Source: Streptomyces sp. B93
GTDB taxonomy: Bacteria > Actinomycetota > Actinomycetes > Streptomycetales > Streptomycetaceae
Length of the DNA: 64,000 nt
Reading direction: 5' to 3'
Assembly (NCBI RefSeq): GCF_018070565.1
Contig: NZ_JAGPXL010000010.1
Span: 124,001-188,000, forward strand
Position numbers and translations under genes: made by a program. Shown here piece after piece: positions 48,088 to 56,241 of this stretch (position 1 is its first letter; the number at the start of each line of letters is the position of its first letter). A model generated the notes under the pieces. It was not told the DNA's origin. It ran no database searches and worked only from the letters and a program-made list of their open reading frames with translations.

Positions 48088-48888
48088 ATGGGCCTGAGCA
48101 TGGCGGCGGCCAAGGAGTGGGTGGACCGCTGGGAGAGGCAGCAGCGGCGGTACGCGGTCGACCGCGAGGAACGCTTCACCGTGATCGCCGACGTCGTGGA
48201 GTGCGGCACGGCCGGCCGTGCCCGGCCCCTCCTCCTCGACCTCGGCTGCGGCCCCGGCTCCCTGGCCGCCCGGCTCGCCACCCGCCTGCCGGACGCGGAG
48301 ATCGTCGCCGTCGACATGGACCCCCTGCTGCTGGAACTGGGGCGCACCCACCACGCCGACGCCGCCCGCTACGTCGACGCCGTGATCGGCGCCGAGGGCT
48401 GGACCGACGCCCTCGGCCTGCGACGCCCCGTGGACGCGGCCGTGTCGACGACCGCCCTGCACTACCTCCCCGAACCGGCGCTGGAGCACACCTACCGGGG
48501 GCTCGCGGCCCTGCTGCGCCCCGGCGGCGTGCTCGTCAACGGCGACCACTTCCCGCCGGACGCGGGACCGTGCGCGAAGCTCACCGCCCACGTCGGCCGC
48601 CGCCGCGCCGAGCGGACCGGCGGCCACGCCCACGAGGACTGGGGCGCCTGGTGGACCGCCGCCGCCCGGGACCCCGAACTGGCCGACCTGGTCGACGAAC
48701 GCGAGCGCCGACTGGCGGCCTTCGAGAACGGTGGGAGCGGTGGGAGCGGCGGGGGAGGCGGGGGGCTGACGGTGCGCCACCATGCGCGGCTGCTGCGCCG
48801 GGCGGGTTTCGGCCACGTCGCGCCGGTCTGGCAGTTCGGGGACAGTGTGGTCCTGGTGGCGGTGAAGGGTGACGCCGGGCGACCGTGA
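48088..48888 (+). CDS. Class I SAM-dependent methyltransferase
   Basis: A protein of 266 residues. The SAM-binding motif I is LLLDLGCGPGSLAARLA, with the acidic ribose ligand in IVAVDMDPLLLELG and a post-motif at AVSTTALHYLPEPAL. A flexible NGGSGGSGGGGGG stretch near residue 215 separates the core from the last 40 residues, an unusual natural linker. It lies 98 bases after the PLP operon on the same strand and may modify that pathway's product. Substrate unknown. Confidence 0.85.
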   Translation: MGLSMAAAKEWVDRWERQQRRYAVDREERFTVIADVVECGTAGRARPLLLDLGCGPGSLAARLATRLPDAEIVAVDMDPLLLELGRTHHADAARYVDAVIGAEGWTDALGLRRPVDAAVSTTALHYLPEPALEHTYRGLAALLRPGGVLVNGDHFPPDAGPCAKLTAHVGRRRAERTGGHAHEDWGAWWTAAARDPELADLVDERERRLAAFENGGSGGSGGGGGGLTVRHHARLLRRAGFGHVAPVWQFGDSVVLVAVKGDAGRP

Positions 48889-48955
48889 GCGCATCGCGGA
48901 CGGTCGACGTCGTTGACATGTGCATAACCGGTCAGGATGCTGAGGAGGAACCCCC

Positions 48956-48973
48956 TCCATCGATGTAAAACCC
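48956..48973. promoter_or_regulatory. CG-centred LacI-type box before the GH43 gene
   Basis: TCCATCGATGTAAAACCC, centred on CG at 48961-48962, 123 bases before the GH43 start. A TTGACA (48913-48918) lies upstream, so the box could sit near or after the transcription start. It matches the boxes at 50243, 51364 and 62061. Confidence 0.6.
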
Positions 48974-49095
48974 GTCCGTGTGACGCGCGCGGCACTCCAC
49001 GGCCAAGCCGCCCCCGCGCTGCCACCCTGACGGCATGCCGGCTCCTCACCCGCGCCCCTCCGCCACCGGCGGAGACCGACCATGGAACGAGGACC

Positions 49096-50190
49096 ATGAA
49101 GCCCTCCCGCCCGCTGCCCCGCGCCCTCGCCACCAGGCTCTCCGGCGCCCTCGCCGTCGTGCTCTCCGGCATTCTCGCCGCCGTCCTCTCCCTGACGTCC
49201 GCCGAGCCCGCCCGGGCGGAGCAGACGAGTCTCCGCGCGGCCGACCCGAGCGTCATCCGGGTCGGCGGCACCTACGTGGCGGTGCAGTCGACCGGCGGCG
49301 GCATCGCCGTACGCCAGGCCTCCTCCACGGCCGGGCTGGCCGCGGCGCCCGCCCGGCAGGTCTGGTCCGACACCGCGGGCCGCGGCGAGGTCTGGGCCCC
49401 GGAGATCGTGATGGACGGCGGCCGTTACTACATCTACTTCACGGCCGGAACCGGACCGGCCCACCGGATGTACGTGATCAGCTCGGCGAGCCCGGACAGC
49501 GGCTACACCGCCGAGACGAAACTCGCCCTGCCCGACGACAAGTGGGCCATCGACGGCACCCTGTTCACCTTCAACGGGCAGCGCTGGTTCGTCTGGTCCG
49601 GCTGGGCCGGGGACACCAACGTCGAGCAGAACCTGTACATCGCCCGGATGAGCAGCCCCACCACGCCGACCGGCGCGCGGTACGTCATCTCGCAGCCCCG
49701 GGAGAGCTGGGAGCGGGTGGTGGGCAACCCGTTCATCAACGAGTCCCCGGAGGCCGTCAAGGACCCCAACGGGCAACTGCACATCGTGTACTCCGCCAAC
49801 GGCAGCTGGAGCGACCAGTACTGTCTGGCAGACCTGCGGCTGCGGGCCGGGGGCGACCCGACGTACGTGTGGGACTGGTACAAGTCCAACGGCTGTCTGT
49901 TCGGCTCGAACCGGGCCACGATGATGCCCGGCTGGGACCCCACCCTGTACGTCGACGGCCCCGGTCACCACAGCTTCGTCCTGCTGCGCGGCGACATCGG
50001 CACCAGCCCGCCCGCCGGGCCGCGGTTCCCGCTGATGTTCCACGCGGTGCCGAAGGGGACGCCGTACTCCTGGGCGAACCGGTACTGGTACACCGGTACG
50101 TTCTGCTGGTGGGGGAACACCACCTACGGCCGCGCCAACGTTCCCGGGCCGAACACGGACACCGGGTGGGGGCTGAAGTTCTTCGAGTGA
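49096..50190 (+). CDS. Secreted GH43 glycosidase, arabinanase-like
   Basis: A protein of 364 residues. The Sec signal peptide spans about 1-41 (LAVVLSGILAAVLSLTSAEP, then ARA-EQ). A five-bladed GH43 propeller follows, with the likely catalytic base Asp in RAADPSV, the pKa-modulating Asp in WAIDGTL and the acid Glu in INESPEAVKD. Annotation by resemblance would be arabinan endo-1,5-alpha-L-arabinosidase. The neighbouring YtfQ-type transporter leaves beta-D-galactofuranosidase, also known in GH43, as an alternative. ATG 49096 follows GAACGAGGACC. The operator at 48956 suggests LacI control. Confidence 0.82.
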   Translation: MKPSRPLPRALATRLSGALAVVLSGILAAVLSLTSAEPARAEQTSLRAADPSVIRVGGTYVAVQSTGGGIAVRQASSTAGLAAAPARQVWSDTAGRGEVWAPEIVMDGGRYYIYFTAGTGPAHRMYVISSASPDSGYTAETKLALPDDKWAIDGTLFTFNGQRWFVWSGWAGDTNVEQNLYIARMSSPTTPTGARYVISQPRESWERVVGNPFINESPEAVKDPNGQLHIVYSANGSWSDQYCLADLRLRAGGDPTYVWDWYKSNGCLFGSNRATMMPGWDPTLYVDGPGHHSFVLLRGDIGTSPPAGPRFPLMFHAVPKGTPYSWANRYWYTGTFCWWGNTTYGRANVPGPNTDTGWGLKFFE

Positions 50191-50242
50191 CGCCGGGTGA
50201 CGCCGCGTGGCAGCGGTGACTTGTCAGTGCGGCGCAACGAAT

Positions 50243-50259
50243 GTATAACGTTGTAAAAA
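50243..50259. promoter_or_regulatory. CG-centred LacI-type box before the lacI-family gene
   Basis: GTATAACGTTGTAAAAA, centred on CG at 50249-50250. It ends 34 bases before the preferred regulator start and touches an alternative ATG at 50260, so it fits autorepression. Confidence 0.6.
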
Positions 50260-50292
50260 ATGGCGCGTGCCAGAGGTCAGAAAGGGATTGAC

Positions 50293-51306
50293 GTGCGAGT
50301 CAGCCTCAAGGACGTCGCCGCCCATGCGGGGGTCTCCATCAAGACCGTCTCCAACGTGGTGAACAACTACCAGCACGTCACCCCCGCGATGCGCGAACGC
50401 GTCCAGCGCTCCATCGACGCGCTCGGCTACCGGCCCAACCTGGCCGCGCGGCACCTGCGCAAGGGGCGCACGGGCATCATCGCGCTCGCCCTGCCCGAGC
50501 TGGGCAACCCCTACTTCGCCGAACTCGCCGCCGCCGTCATCGACGCCGCCGCCGAGCACGACTACATCGTGCTGCTCGACCACACCGGTGGCCGCCGCGA
50601 ACAGGAGATCCTGGTCAGCCAGGGCTTCAGGGCGCGGGTCATCGACGGGCTGATCCTCAGCCCCATCGAGCTGGAGACCGAGGACCTGCGCGACCGCGCC
50701 GACGTGCCGCTGGTGCTGATCGGCGAGCGGGACTACGACCTGCCCTACGACCACATCGCCATCGACAACGTCGCCGCGGCCCGGGACGCCGTACGGCATC
50801 TGATCGACCTGGGGCGCCGGGAGGTGGCGTTCATCGGCGCCCGGCGCGGGCGCAGCGAACCCGCGCAGCTGCGGGTGCGCGGCTGGCGCGAGGAGCTGAC
50901 CGCCGCCGGACTGCCCGCCGACGAGGGGCTGGTGGCCGCCACCGACGGCTGGGGGCACGCCGACGGCGCGGCGGCCATGTCCCGCCTCCTGGACGCGGGG
51001 CGCCGCCCCGACGCCGTGTTCGCCTACAACGACCCCATGGCCATCGGCGCGATGCGCGTCCTGCACGAACGCGGGCTCAGGGTGCCCGAGGACATCGCGG
51101 TGGTCGGTTTCGACGACGTCATCGAGGGCCGTTTCGGCGCGGTGACGCTGACCTCCGTGTCCCCGGACAAGGAGGCCATCGGCCGTCTCGCGGTGGCGTC
51201 CGTGCTGGCCAGACTGGGTGGCACGGCCCCCGAGCCGCGCCGTGTCCGGGCCGACTACCGGCTGGTAGAACGCGAGAGCACACTGGGCCGCCGCCCGGCC
51301 CGCTGA
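50293..51306 (+). CDS. LacI-family transcriptional regulator of the furanose cluster
   Basis: A protein of 337 residues. The LacI helix-turn-helix and hinge are at the extreme N-terminus (VSLKDVAAHAGVSIKTVSNV), and the periplasmic-binding-protein-like effector domain spans 60-330 (GIIALALPELGNPYFAELAA, VVGFDDVIEGRFGAVTLTSV). I prefer GTG 50293 with AAAGGGA before it; ATG 50260 would add 11 residues, has no ribosome site and overlaps the operator. It sits between the GH43 gene and the transporter operon, and four similar CG-centred boxes mark its probable regulon. The inducer is likely a furanose sugar. Confidence 0.9.
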   Translation: MRVSLKDVAAHAGVSIKTVSNVVNNYQHVTPAMRERVQRSIDALGYRPNLAARHLRKGRTGIIALALPELGNPYFAELAAAVIDAAAEHDYIVLLDHTGGRREQEILVSQGFRARVIDGLILSPIELETEDLRDRADVPLVLIGERDYDLPYDHIAIDNVAAARDAVRHLIDLGRREVAFIGARRGRSEPAQLRVRGWREELTAAGLPADEGLVAATDGWGHADGAAAMSRLLDAGRRPDAVFAYNDPMAIGAMRVLHERGLRVPEDIAVVGFDDVIEGRFGAVTLTSVSPDKEAIGRLAVASVLARLGGTAPEPRRVRADYRLVERESTLGRRPAR

Positions 51307-51363
51307 CCCCCGCGGCTTTCGGCATCCCGAACAGACCTCGTGCAGAAGGGGTTTACAGCATCC

Positions 51364-51382
51364 TTCCAACGATGTAAAAACC
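51364..51382. promoter_or_regulatory. CG-centred LacI-type box before the transporter operon
   Basis: TTCCAACGATGTAAAAACC, centred on CG at 51370-51371, about 105 bases before the binding-protein start. An outward TTTACA at 51352 pairs with TGTAAA at 51373, widening the symmetry. A partial copy, ACAACGTTCGC, follows near 51400. Confidence 0.6.
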
Positions 51383-51486
51383 TCATGCGGCGGACCTGAC
51401 AACGTTCGCACCGAGGGAGGAGCACCACCTCAGCACGGCCACCACCTCCCCAGTTCCCTGCCAGCGTCACCCGGATCGGGGTCACC

Positions 51487-52590
51487 ATGCAGCGCAACCG
51501 CACTCACCGTCCTCAGCTCCTCGCCCGTCCCGTGGTGGTGGCACTCGCCGCCGCCGTGGCCCTGACCGCCACCGCCTGCGCCAAGTCCGAGGACGACGCC
51601 GCCGCGGACCAGCAGCCGTCCTCCACGGCCACCGCCGACACCGAGCAGAAGGTCCTCGACCCCAAGCCCGGCAGCGAGAACTGCACCATCGACGCCTACG
51701 GCGGCGAGAAGCTCGACCTCGCCAGTGCCACGGTCGGCTTCTCCCAGTCCGAGAAGGAAGCCAACCCCTTCCGCATCGCCGAGACCCAGTCGATCAAGGA
51801 CGAGGCGAAGAAGAGAGGCGTCAAGCTCCTCACGGCCAACGCCCAGTCGCAGTTCTCCAAGCAGATCAGCGACGTCCAGGACCTGCTCGCCAAGGGCGCC
51901 GACCTGCTGGTCATCGCCCCGCTGAACTCCGACGGCTGGGACCCCGTCCTCAAGGCCGCCGCCGCCAAGAAGGTCCCCATCGTCACCATCGACCGCAAGA
52001 TCAACGCCGAGGCCTGCAAGGACTACGTCTCCTTCATCGCCTCCGACTTCGTCGAGCAGGGCCGCCGCGCCGCCGACCAGATGATCGAGGCCACCGGCGG
52101 CAAGGGCGAGGTCGCCATCCTGCTCGGCTCCGCCGGGAACAACGTCACCACCGAGCGCACCCAGGGCTTCAAGGAGCGCATCGCCGAGAAGGCCCCCGAC
52201 CTCAAGGTGGTCTTCGAGCAGACCGGTGACTTCGCCCGCGAGAAGGGCCAGCAGGTCACCGAGCAGCTCATCCAGTCCCAGCCCGGCATCAAGGGCATCT
52301 ACGCCGAGAACGACGAGATGGGCCTCGGTGCCGTCGCCGCCCTCAAGGGCGCCGGGAAGAAGGCGGGCGACGTCAAGATCGTCACCGTCGACGGCACCCG
52401 CAACGCCGTCCAGGGCATCGTCGACGGCTGGATCAGCGGCGTCATCGAGTCCAACCCGCGCTTCGGACCGCTGGCCTTCCAGACCCTGGACACCTTCACC
52501 CGGGGCGAGGCGGTCCCGCAGGACGTCATCATCGAGGACGGTGCCTACACCGCCGACAACGCCGAACAGGACCTCGGCAAGGCCTACTGA
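51487..52590 (+). CDS. ytfQ: Furanose-type sugar-binding lipoprotein of an ABC transporter
   Basis: A protein of 367 residues. A lipoprotein signal (VVVALAAAVALTATAC) puts the lipidated Cys at residue 31, followed by a polar linker. The binding domain closely follows E. coli YtfQ, the galactofuranose receptor: TVGFSQSEKEANPFRIAETQ, VIAPLNSDGWDPVLKAA, FEQTGDFAREKGQQV and YAENDEMGLGAVAALK. It should deliver a furanose sugar to the permease pair encoded downstream. Galactofuranose versus arabinofuranose cannot be decided from sequence by eye. Confidence 0.88.
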   Translation: MQRNRTHRPQLLARPVVVALAAAVALTATACAKSEDDAAADQQPSSTATADTEQKVLDPKPGSENCTIDAYGGEKLDLASATVGFSQSEKEANPFRIAETQSIKDEAKKRGVKLLTANAQSQFSKQISDVQDLLAKGADLLVIAPLNSDGWDPVLKAAAAKKVPIVTIDRKINAEACKDYVSFIASDFVEQGRRAADQMIEATGGKGEVAILLGSAGNNVTTERTQGFKERIAEKAPDLKVVFEQTGDFAREKGQQVTEQLIQSQPGIKGIYAENDEMGLGAVAALKGAGKKAGDVKIVTVDGTRNAVQGIVDGWISGVIESNPRFGPLAFQTLDTFTRGEAVPQDVIIEDGAYTADNAEQDLGKAY

Positions 52591-52637
52591 GCCGCGTACC
52601 CCTGACTGACCTTCACTTTCCCTTCGAGGAGGCACAG

Positions 52638-54194
52638 TTGGCTCCGACGGCCGAAGTCCTCGCCGTCCGCGGACTGAGCAAGACCTTCCCCGGCGTCCGG
52701 GCCCTGGACGACGTGGACCTCACCCTGCACGCCGGTGAGGTCCACGCCCTGATCGGCGAGAACGGCGCCGGCAAGTCCACCCTCATCAAACTGCTCACCG
52801 GCGTCCACCGCCCCGACCACGGCACCGTCACCTTCCAGGGCCGCGAGGTCTCCTTCGGCACCCCGCTGGAGGCCCAGAAGGCCGGGATCTCCACCATCTA
52901 CCAGGAGGTCAACCTCATCCCGCTGCTGAGCGTGGCCCGCAACCTGTTCCTGGGCCGCGAGCCACGCACCCGCCTCGGGCTGCTCGACTTCACCCGCATG
53001 CACCGCGAGGCCGAACAGACCCTTGGGACCTACGGCGTCCAGGTCGACGTCCGGCAGCCGCTGCGCACCCTCGGCGTCGGCGCCCAGCAGATGGTCGCCC
53101 TCGCCCGCGCGGTGGCGACCGACGCCCGCGTCGTCGTCATGGACGAACCGACCTCCTCCCTCGAACCGCGGGAGGTGGAGACCCTGTTCTCGGTGATCCG
53201 CCGCCTGCGCGACGACGGCATCGCCGTCATCTACGTCAGCCACCGCCTCGACGAGCTGTACGCCGTGTGCGACACGGTCACCGTGCTGCGCGACGGCCGC
53301 CGCGTCCACCACGGCCGCCTCGCCGACCTCGACCGGCTCGCCCTGGTCTCCACCATGCTGGGCCGGGAACTGGGCGAGGTCCGCCGGGAGGGCCTGACCA
53401 AGTTCAGCGGCGGCCATCACGACACCGGGGACCGACCGGTGCTGGAGGCCACCGATCTGACCGTCCCCCACCAACTGCACGGCGTCTCCCTGCGCATCCG
53501 CCCCGGCGAGGTCGTCGGCCTCGGCGGGCTCCTCGGCTCCGGCCGCACCGAGACCGCCAAGGCCGTCTCCGGCGCCCTGCCCCTGCGGTCCGGCCGGGTC
53601 ACCGTCGCCGGTGTCCCGCTGCGCGGCGGCTCCACCCCCGCCGCCATCCGGGCGGGCATCAGCCTGCTGCCCGAGGACCGCAAGAGCGAGGGCATCGTCC
53701 CCGGCCTCTCGGTCCGCGAGAACATCGCCCTCGCCGTGCTGCCCCGGCTCTCCCGGTTCGGACTGGTCTCCGAGACCCGCGTCGACAGCGTCGTGGACAC
53801 CTTCGTCAAGAGGCTGCGCATCAAGGCCTCCTCACCCCACCAGAAGGTCGGCGAACTCTCCGGCGGCAACCAGCAGAAGGTGCTCCTCGCCCGCTGGCTG
53901 GCCATGAACCCCAAGGTCCTGCTGCTCGACGAACCCACCCGGGGCATCGACGTCGGCGCCAAGGCCGAGGTGCAAAAGCTCGTGGACGAACTCGCCGCCG
54001 ACGGCCTGGGCGTCCTGCTCATCTCCTCCGACCTGGAGGAACTGATCGAAGGGTCCGACCGCGTGGTCGTACTGAAGGACGGTGCGGTCGTCGGCGAACT
54101 CACCGGCGACGACGTCACCGAGGACAACCTGATGCGCACCATCGCCGGGGACGACACGACGGAGCCCGTCAAGGAGGTGGCCGCCGATGGCTGA
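52638..54194 (+). CDS. ytfR: Sugar ABC transporter ATPase with two nucleotide-binding domains
   Basis: A protein of 518 residues with a TTG start preceded by GAGGAGG. NBD1 (about 8-235) has Walker A GENGAGKST, an atypical signature LGVGAQQMVALARA and Walker B VVVMDEPTSSLEP. NBD2 (about 260-500) has a degenerate Walker A (GGLLGSGRTE) and a good signature LSGGNQQKVLLARW, as usual for the CUT2 family (RbsA, YtfR). It powers import by the two permeases. Its end overlaps the next start by eight bases. Confidence 0.92.
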   Translation: MAPTAEVLAVRGLSKTFPGVRALDDVDLTLHAGEVHALIGENGAGKSTLIKLLTGVHRPDHGTVTFQGREVSFGTPLEAQKAGISTIYQEVNLIPLLSVARNLFLGREPRTRLGLLDFTRMHREAEQTLGTYGVQVDVRQPLRTLGVGAQQMVALARAVATDARVVVMDEPTSSLEPREVETLFSVIRRLRDDGIAVIYVSHRLDELYAVCDTVTVLRDGRRVHHGRLADLDRLALVSTMLGRELGEVRREGLTKFSGGHHDTGDRPVLEATDLTVPHQLHGVSLRIRPGEVVGLGGLLGSGRTETAKAVSGALPLRSGRVTVAGVPLRGGSTPAAIRAGISLLPEDRKSEGIVPGLSVRENIALAVLPRLSRFGLVSETRVDSVVDTFVKRLRIKASSPHQKVGELSGGNQQKVLLARWLAMNPKVLLLDEPTRGIDVGAKAEVQKLVDELAADGLGVLLISSDLEELIEGSDRVVVLKDGAVVGELTGDDVTEDNLMRTIAGDDTTEPVKEVAADG

Positions 54195-55149
54195 AGCCAC
54201 CCTGCGCACCGCCCCGCTGGACAAGACCCGGGTCCTGAACTGGCTCCAGACCTACGGCGTCTACGCGGGCGTCGCCGCCCTGCTGATCGTCAACACCGTC
54301 ATCACCCCGCACTTCCTGTCCACCGAGAACTTCCGCACCCAGGCCGTCCAGGTCGCCCCCGTCATCATCGTCGCCCTGGGCATGGCCCTGGTCATCGGCA
54401 CCGAGGGCGTCGACCTGTCGGTGGGCGCGGTGATGGCGCTCGCGGCCTCCGTGACCGCCCTCTACCTCGGCTACGGGCTGCTGCCCGCCCTGCTGGTGGT
54501 GGCCCTCTTCGCGGCCGGTGTGGGCCTCGCCAACGGGGCGCTGGTCGCGTTCATCGGCGTACAGCCCATCGTCGCCACCCTCGCCCTGATGGTCGGCGGC
54601 CGGGGCCTCGCCCTGGTGCTCCTGCCGCAGTTGGAGGACCTGCGCAACCCGGCGCTCGCCTCCCTGGGCTCCGGCGACGTCCTCGGCATCCCCTACCTGA
54701 TCCTGATCGCCGCCGCCCTCGCCCTGCTGGTGGCCTTCGTGGTCCGCCGCACCACCTTCGGCCGCCAGCTCCTCGCCATCGGCGACAGCCGCCCGGCCGC
54801 CCAGCTCGCGGGCCTGCCGGTGCGCCGCGTACTGATCATCGTCTACGTCGTCTGCGCGCTGCTCGCCGCGGTCGCCGGGGTGCTCGCCACCGCCCGGCTC
54901 CAGGCCAGCGACCCGACCTCGCTCGGCAACCTCATGGAACTGTCCGCGATCACCGCGGTCGTCGTCGGCGGCACCCCGCTGACCGGCGGCCGGGTCAACA
55001 TCGCGGGCACGGTGGCGGGTGCCGTCCTCATCCAACTGCTCACCGCCACCCTCATCAAGCACGATCTGCCGCCCTCATGGACCCAGATCGCCCAGGCCGT
55101 AGTGATCGTGTGCGCCGTCTACGCCGCACGGGGACGGGGGAAGCGATGA
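54187..55149 (+). CDS. ytfT: Furanose ABC transporter permease (YtfT-like)
   Basis: A protein of 320 residues with about eight to ten membrane helices of the BPD_transp_2 family. The signature is GMALVIGTEGVDLSVGAVMA, with further family sequence VVGGTPLTGGRVNIAGTVAG. It is coupled to the ATPase gene (8-base overlap) and to the next permease gene (ATGA overlap). Two different permeases, rather than one duplicated, match the YtfT/YjfF layout. Confidence 0.9.
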   Translation: MAEATLRTAPLDKTRVLNWLQTYGVYAGVAALLIVNTVITPHFLSTENFRTQAVQVAPVIIVALGMALVIGTEGVDLSVGAVMALAASVTALYLGYGLLPALLVVALFAAGVGLANGALVAFIGVQPIVATLALMVGGRGLALVLLPQLEDLRNPALASLGSGDVLGIPYLILIAAALALLVAFVVRRTTFGRQLLAIGDSRPAAQLAGLPVRRVLIIVYVVCALLAAVAGVLATARLQASDPTSLGNLMELSAITAVVVGGTPLTGGRVNIAGTVAGAVLIQLLTATLIKHDLPPSWTQIAQAVVIVCAVYAARGRGKR

Positions 55150-56177
55150 CCGTGACCGAACCGGACACCCCCGTGACCACCGCCGGCAAGACGGCCGAGG
55201 ACACCGCGCCGGTCGGCTCGGCCCGCACCGAGCGGATCAGCGCGCTCGTCCAGCAGCACGGCGCGCTCGCCGTCCTGCTGATCGTGTCGGTCGTCGCCTC
55301 GTTCACCTTCGACTCCTTCGCCACCGGCGACAACGTCACCAACATGGCGACCAGTTCGGCGTTCCTCGCGATCGTCGCGCTCGGCATGACCTTCGTCATC
55401 ATCACCGGCGGCATCGACCTGTCCGTGGGCTCCCTGTTCGCCCTCGGCGGGGTGCTGGCCGCCTGGGGCTCCCGGCACGGCACCCTGGTGGCTCTGCTGC
55501 TGCCGCTGGTGGTCTGCGGGGCGATCGGCGTCGTCAACGGACTCCTCGTCGCCCGCTCCCGGCTCGCCCCCTTCATCGTCACCCTCGCCGCCATGCTCGG
55601 CGCCCGCGGCCTGATGCTCGCCCTCACCGACGAGGGCGCCGAAACCTACCTCGTCGCCAAGGGCTCCCTCCTCGCCGAACTCGGCCAGGGCACCACCCTC
55701 GGCCTCGGCAACCCCGTGTGGATCACGCTGGCGCTGTTCGTCGCGGGCGCCGTCGTGCTGCGCCGCACCCGCTTCGGCCAGCACGTGTACGCGGTCGGCG
55801 GCAACGAGGACGCCGCGGCGCTGATGGGCGCCCCGGTGGCCCGCACGAAGATCCTGGTCTACACCCTCTCCGGTGTCCTCGCCGGACTCGCCGGGGCGCT
55901 CAACGCCGCCTGGCTCGCCTCCGGCGTGACGATCCTGGGCAACGGCATGGAACTGGAGGCGATCTCCGCCGTGGTCATCGGCGGCACCCTGCTCACCGGC
56001 GGGCTCGGCTACGTCAGCGGCTCACTGGTCGGCGTCCTGCTGCTGAAGGTGATCCAGAACGTCATCAACCAGATCGGCTCCCTGGACTCCTCCTACCAGC
56101 AGGTCGTCAGCGGCGCCTTCCTGGCCCTCGTCGTCATCGCCCAGACCTGGCTGGGCAGAAGACGGCAGCTCATGTAG
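55146..56177 (+). CDS. yjfF: Furanose ABC transporter permease (YjfF-like)
   Basis: A protein of 343 residues. A Thr-rich cytoplasmic tail of about 45 residues precedes about nine membrane helices. The family signature is GMTFVIITGGIDLSVGSLFA, with VVIGGTLLTGGLGYVSGSLV near the end. It pairs with the preceding permease as a heterodimer. The ATG overlaps the upstream stop (ATGA), and the GH2 gene follows 64 bases later, probably in the same transcript. Confidence 0.9.
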   Translation: MTVTEPDTPVTTAGKTAEDTAPVGSARTERISALVQQHGALAVLLIVSVVASFTFDSFATGDNVTNMATSSAFLAIVALGMTFVIITGGIDLSVGSLFALGGVLAAWGSRHGTLVALLLPLVVCGAIGVVNGLLVARSRLAPFIVTLAAMLGARGLMLALTDEGAETYLVAKGSLLAELGQGTTLGLGNPVWITLALFVAGAVVLRRTRFGQHVYAVGGNEDAAALMGAPVARTKILVYTLSGVLAGLAGALNAAWLASGVTILGNGMELEAISAVVIGGTLLTGGLGYVSGSLVGVLLLKVIQNVINQIGSLDSSYQQVVSGAFLALVVIAQTWLGRRRQLM

Positions 56178-56241
56178 CGGGGCGAGGGCCCGGCGCCGCA
56201 CGCACACGCACGTCTCCCACCCCCCTCTCCTAGGAGGCACG

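Noticed and set aside
48889..49095. A start for the GH43 gene at 48937
   Set aside because: Sequence before 49096 lacks coding character, holds the LacI-type box, and the signal peptide and ribosome site fit ATG 49096.
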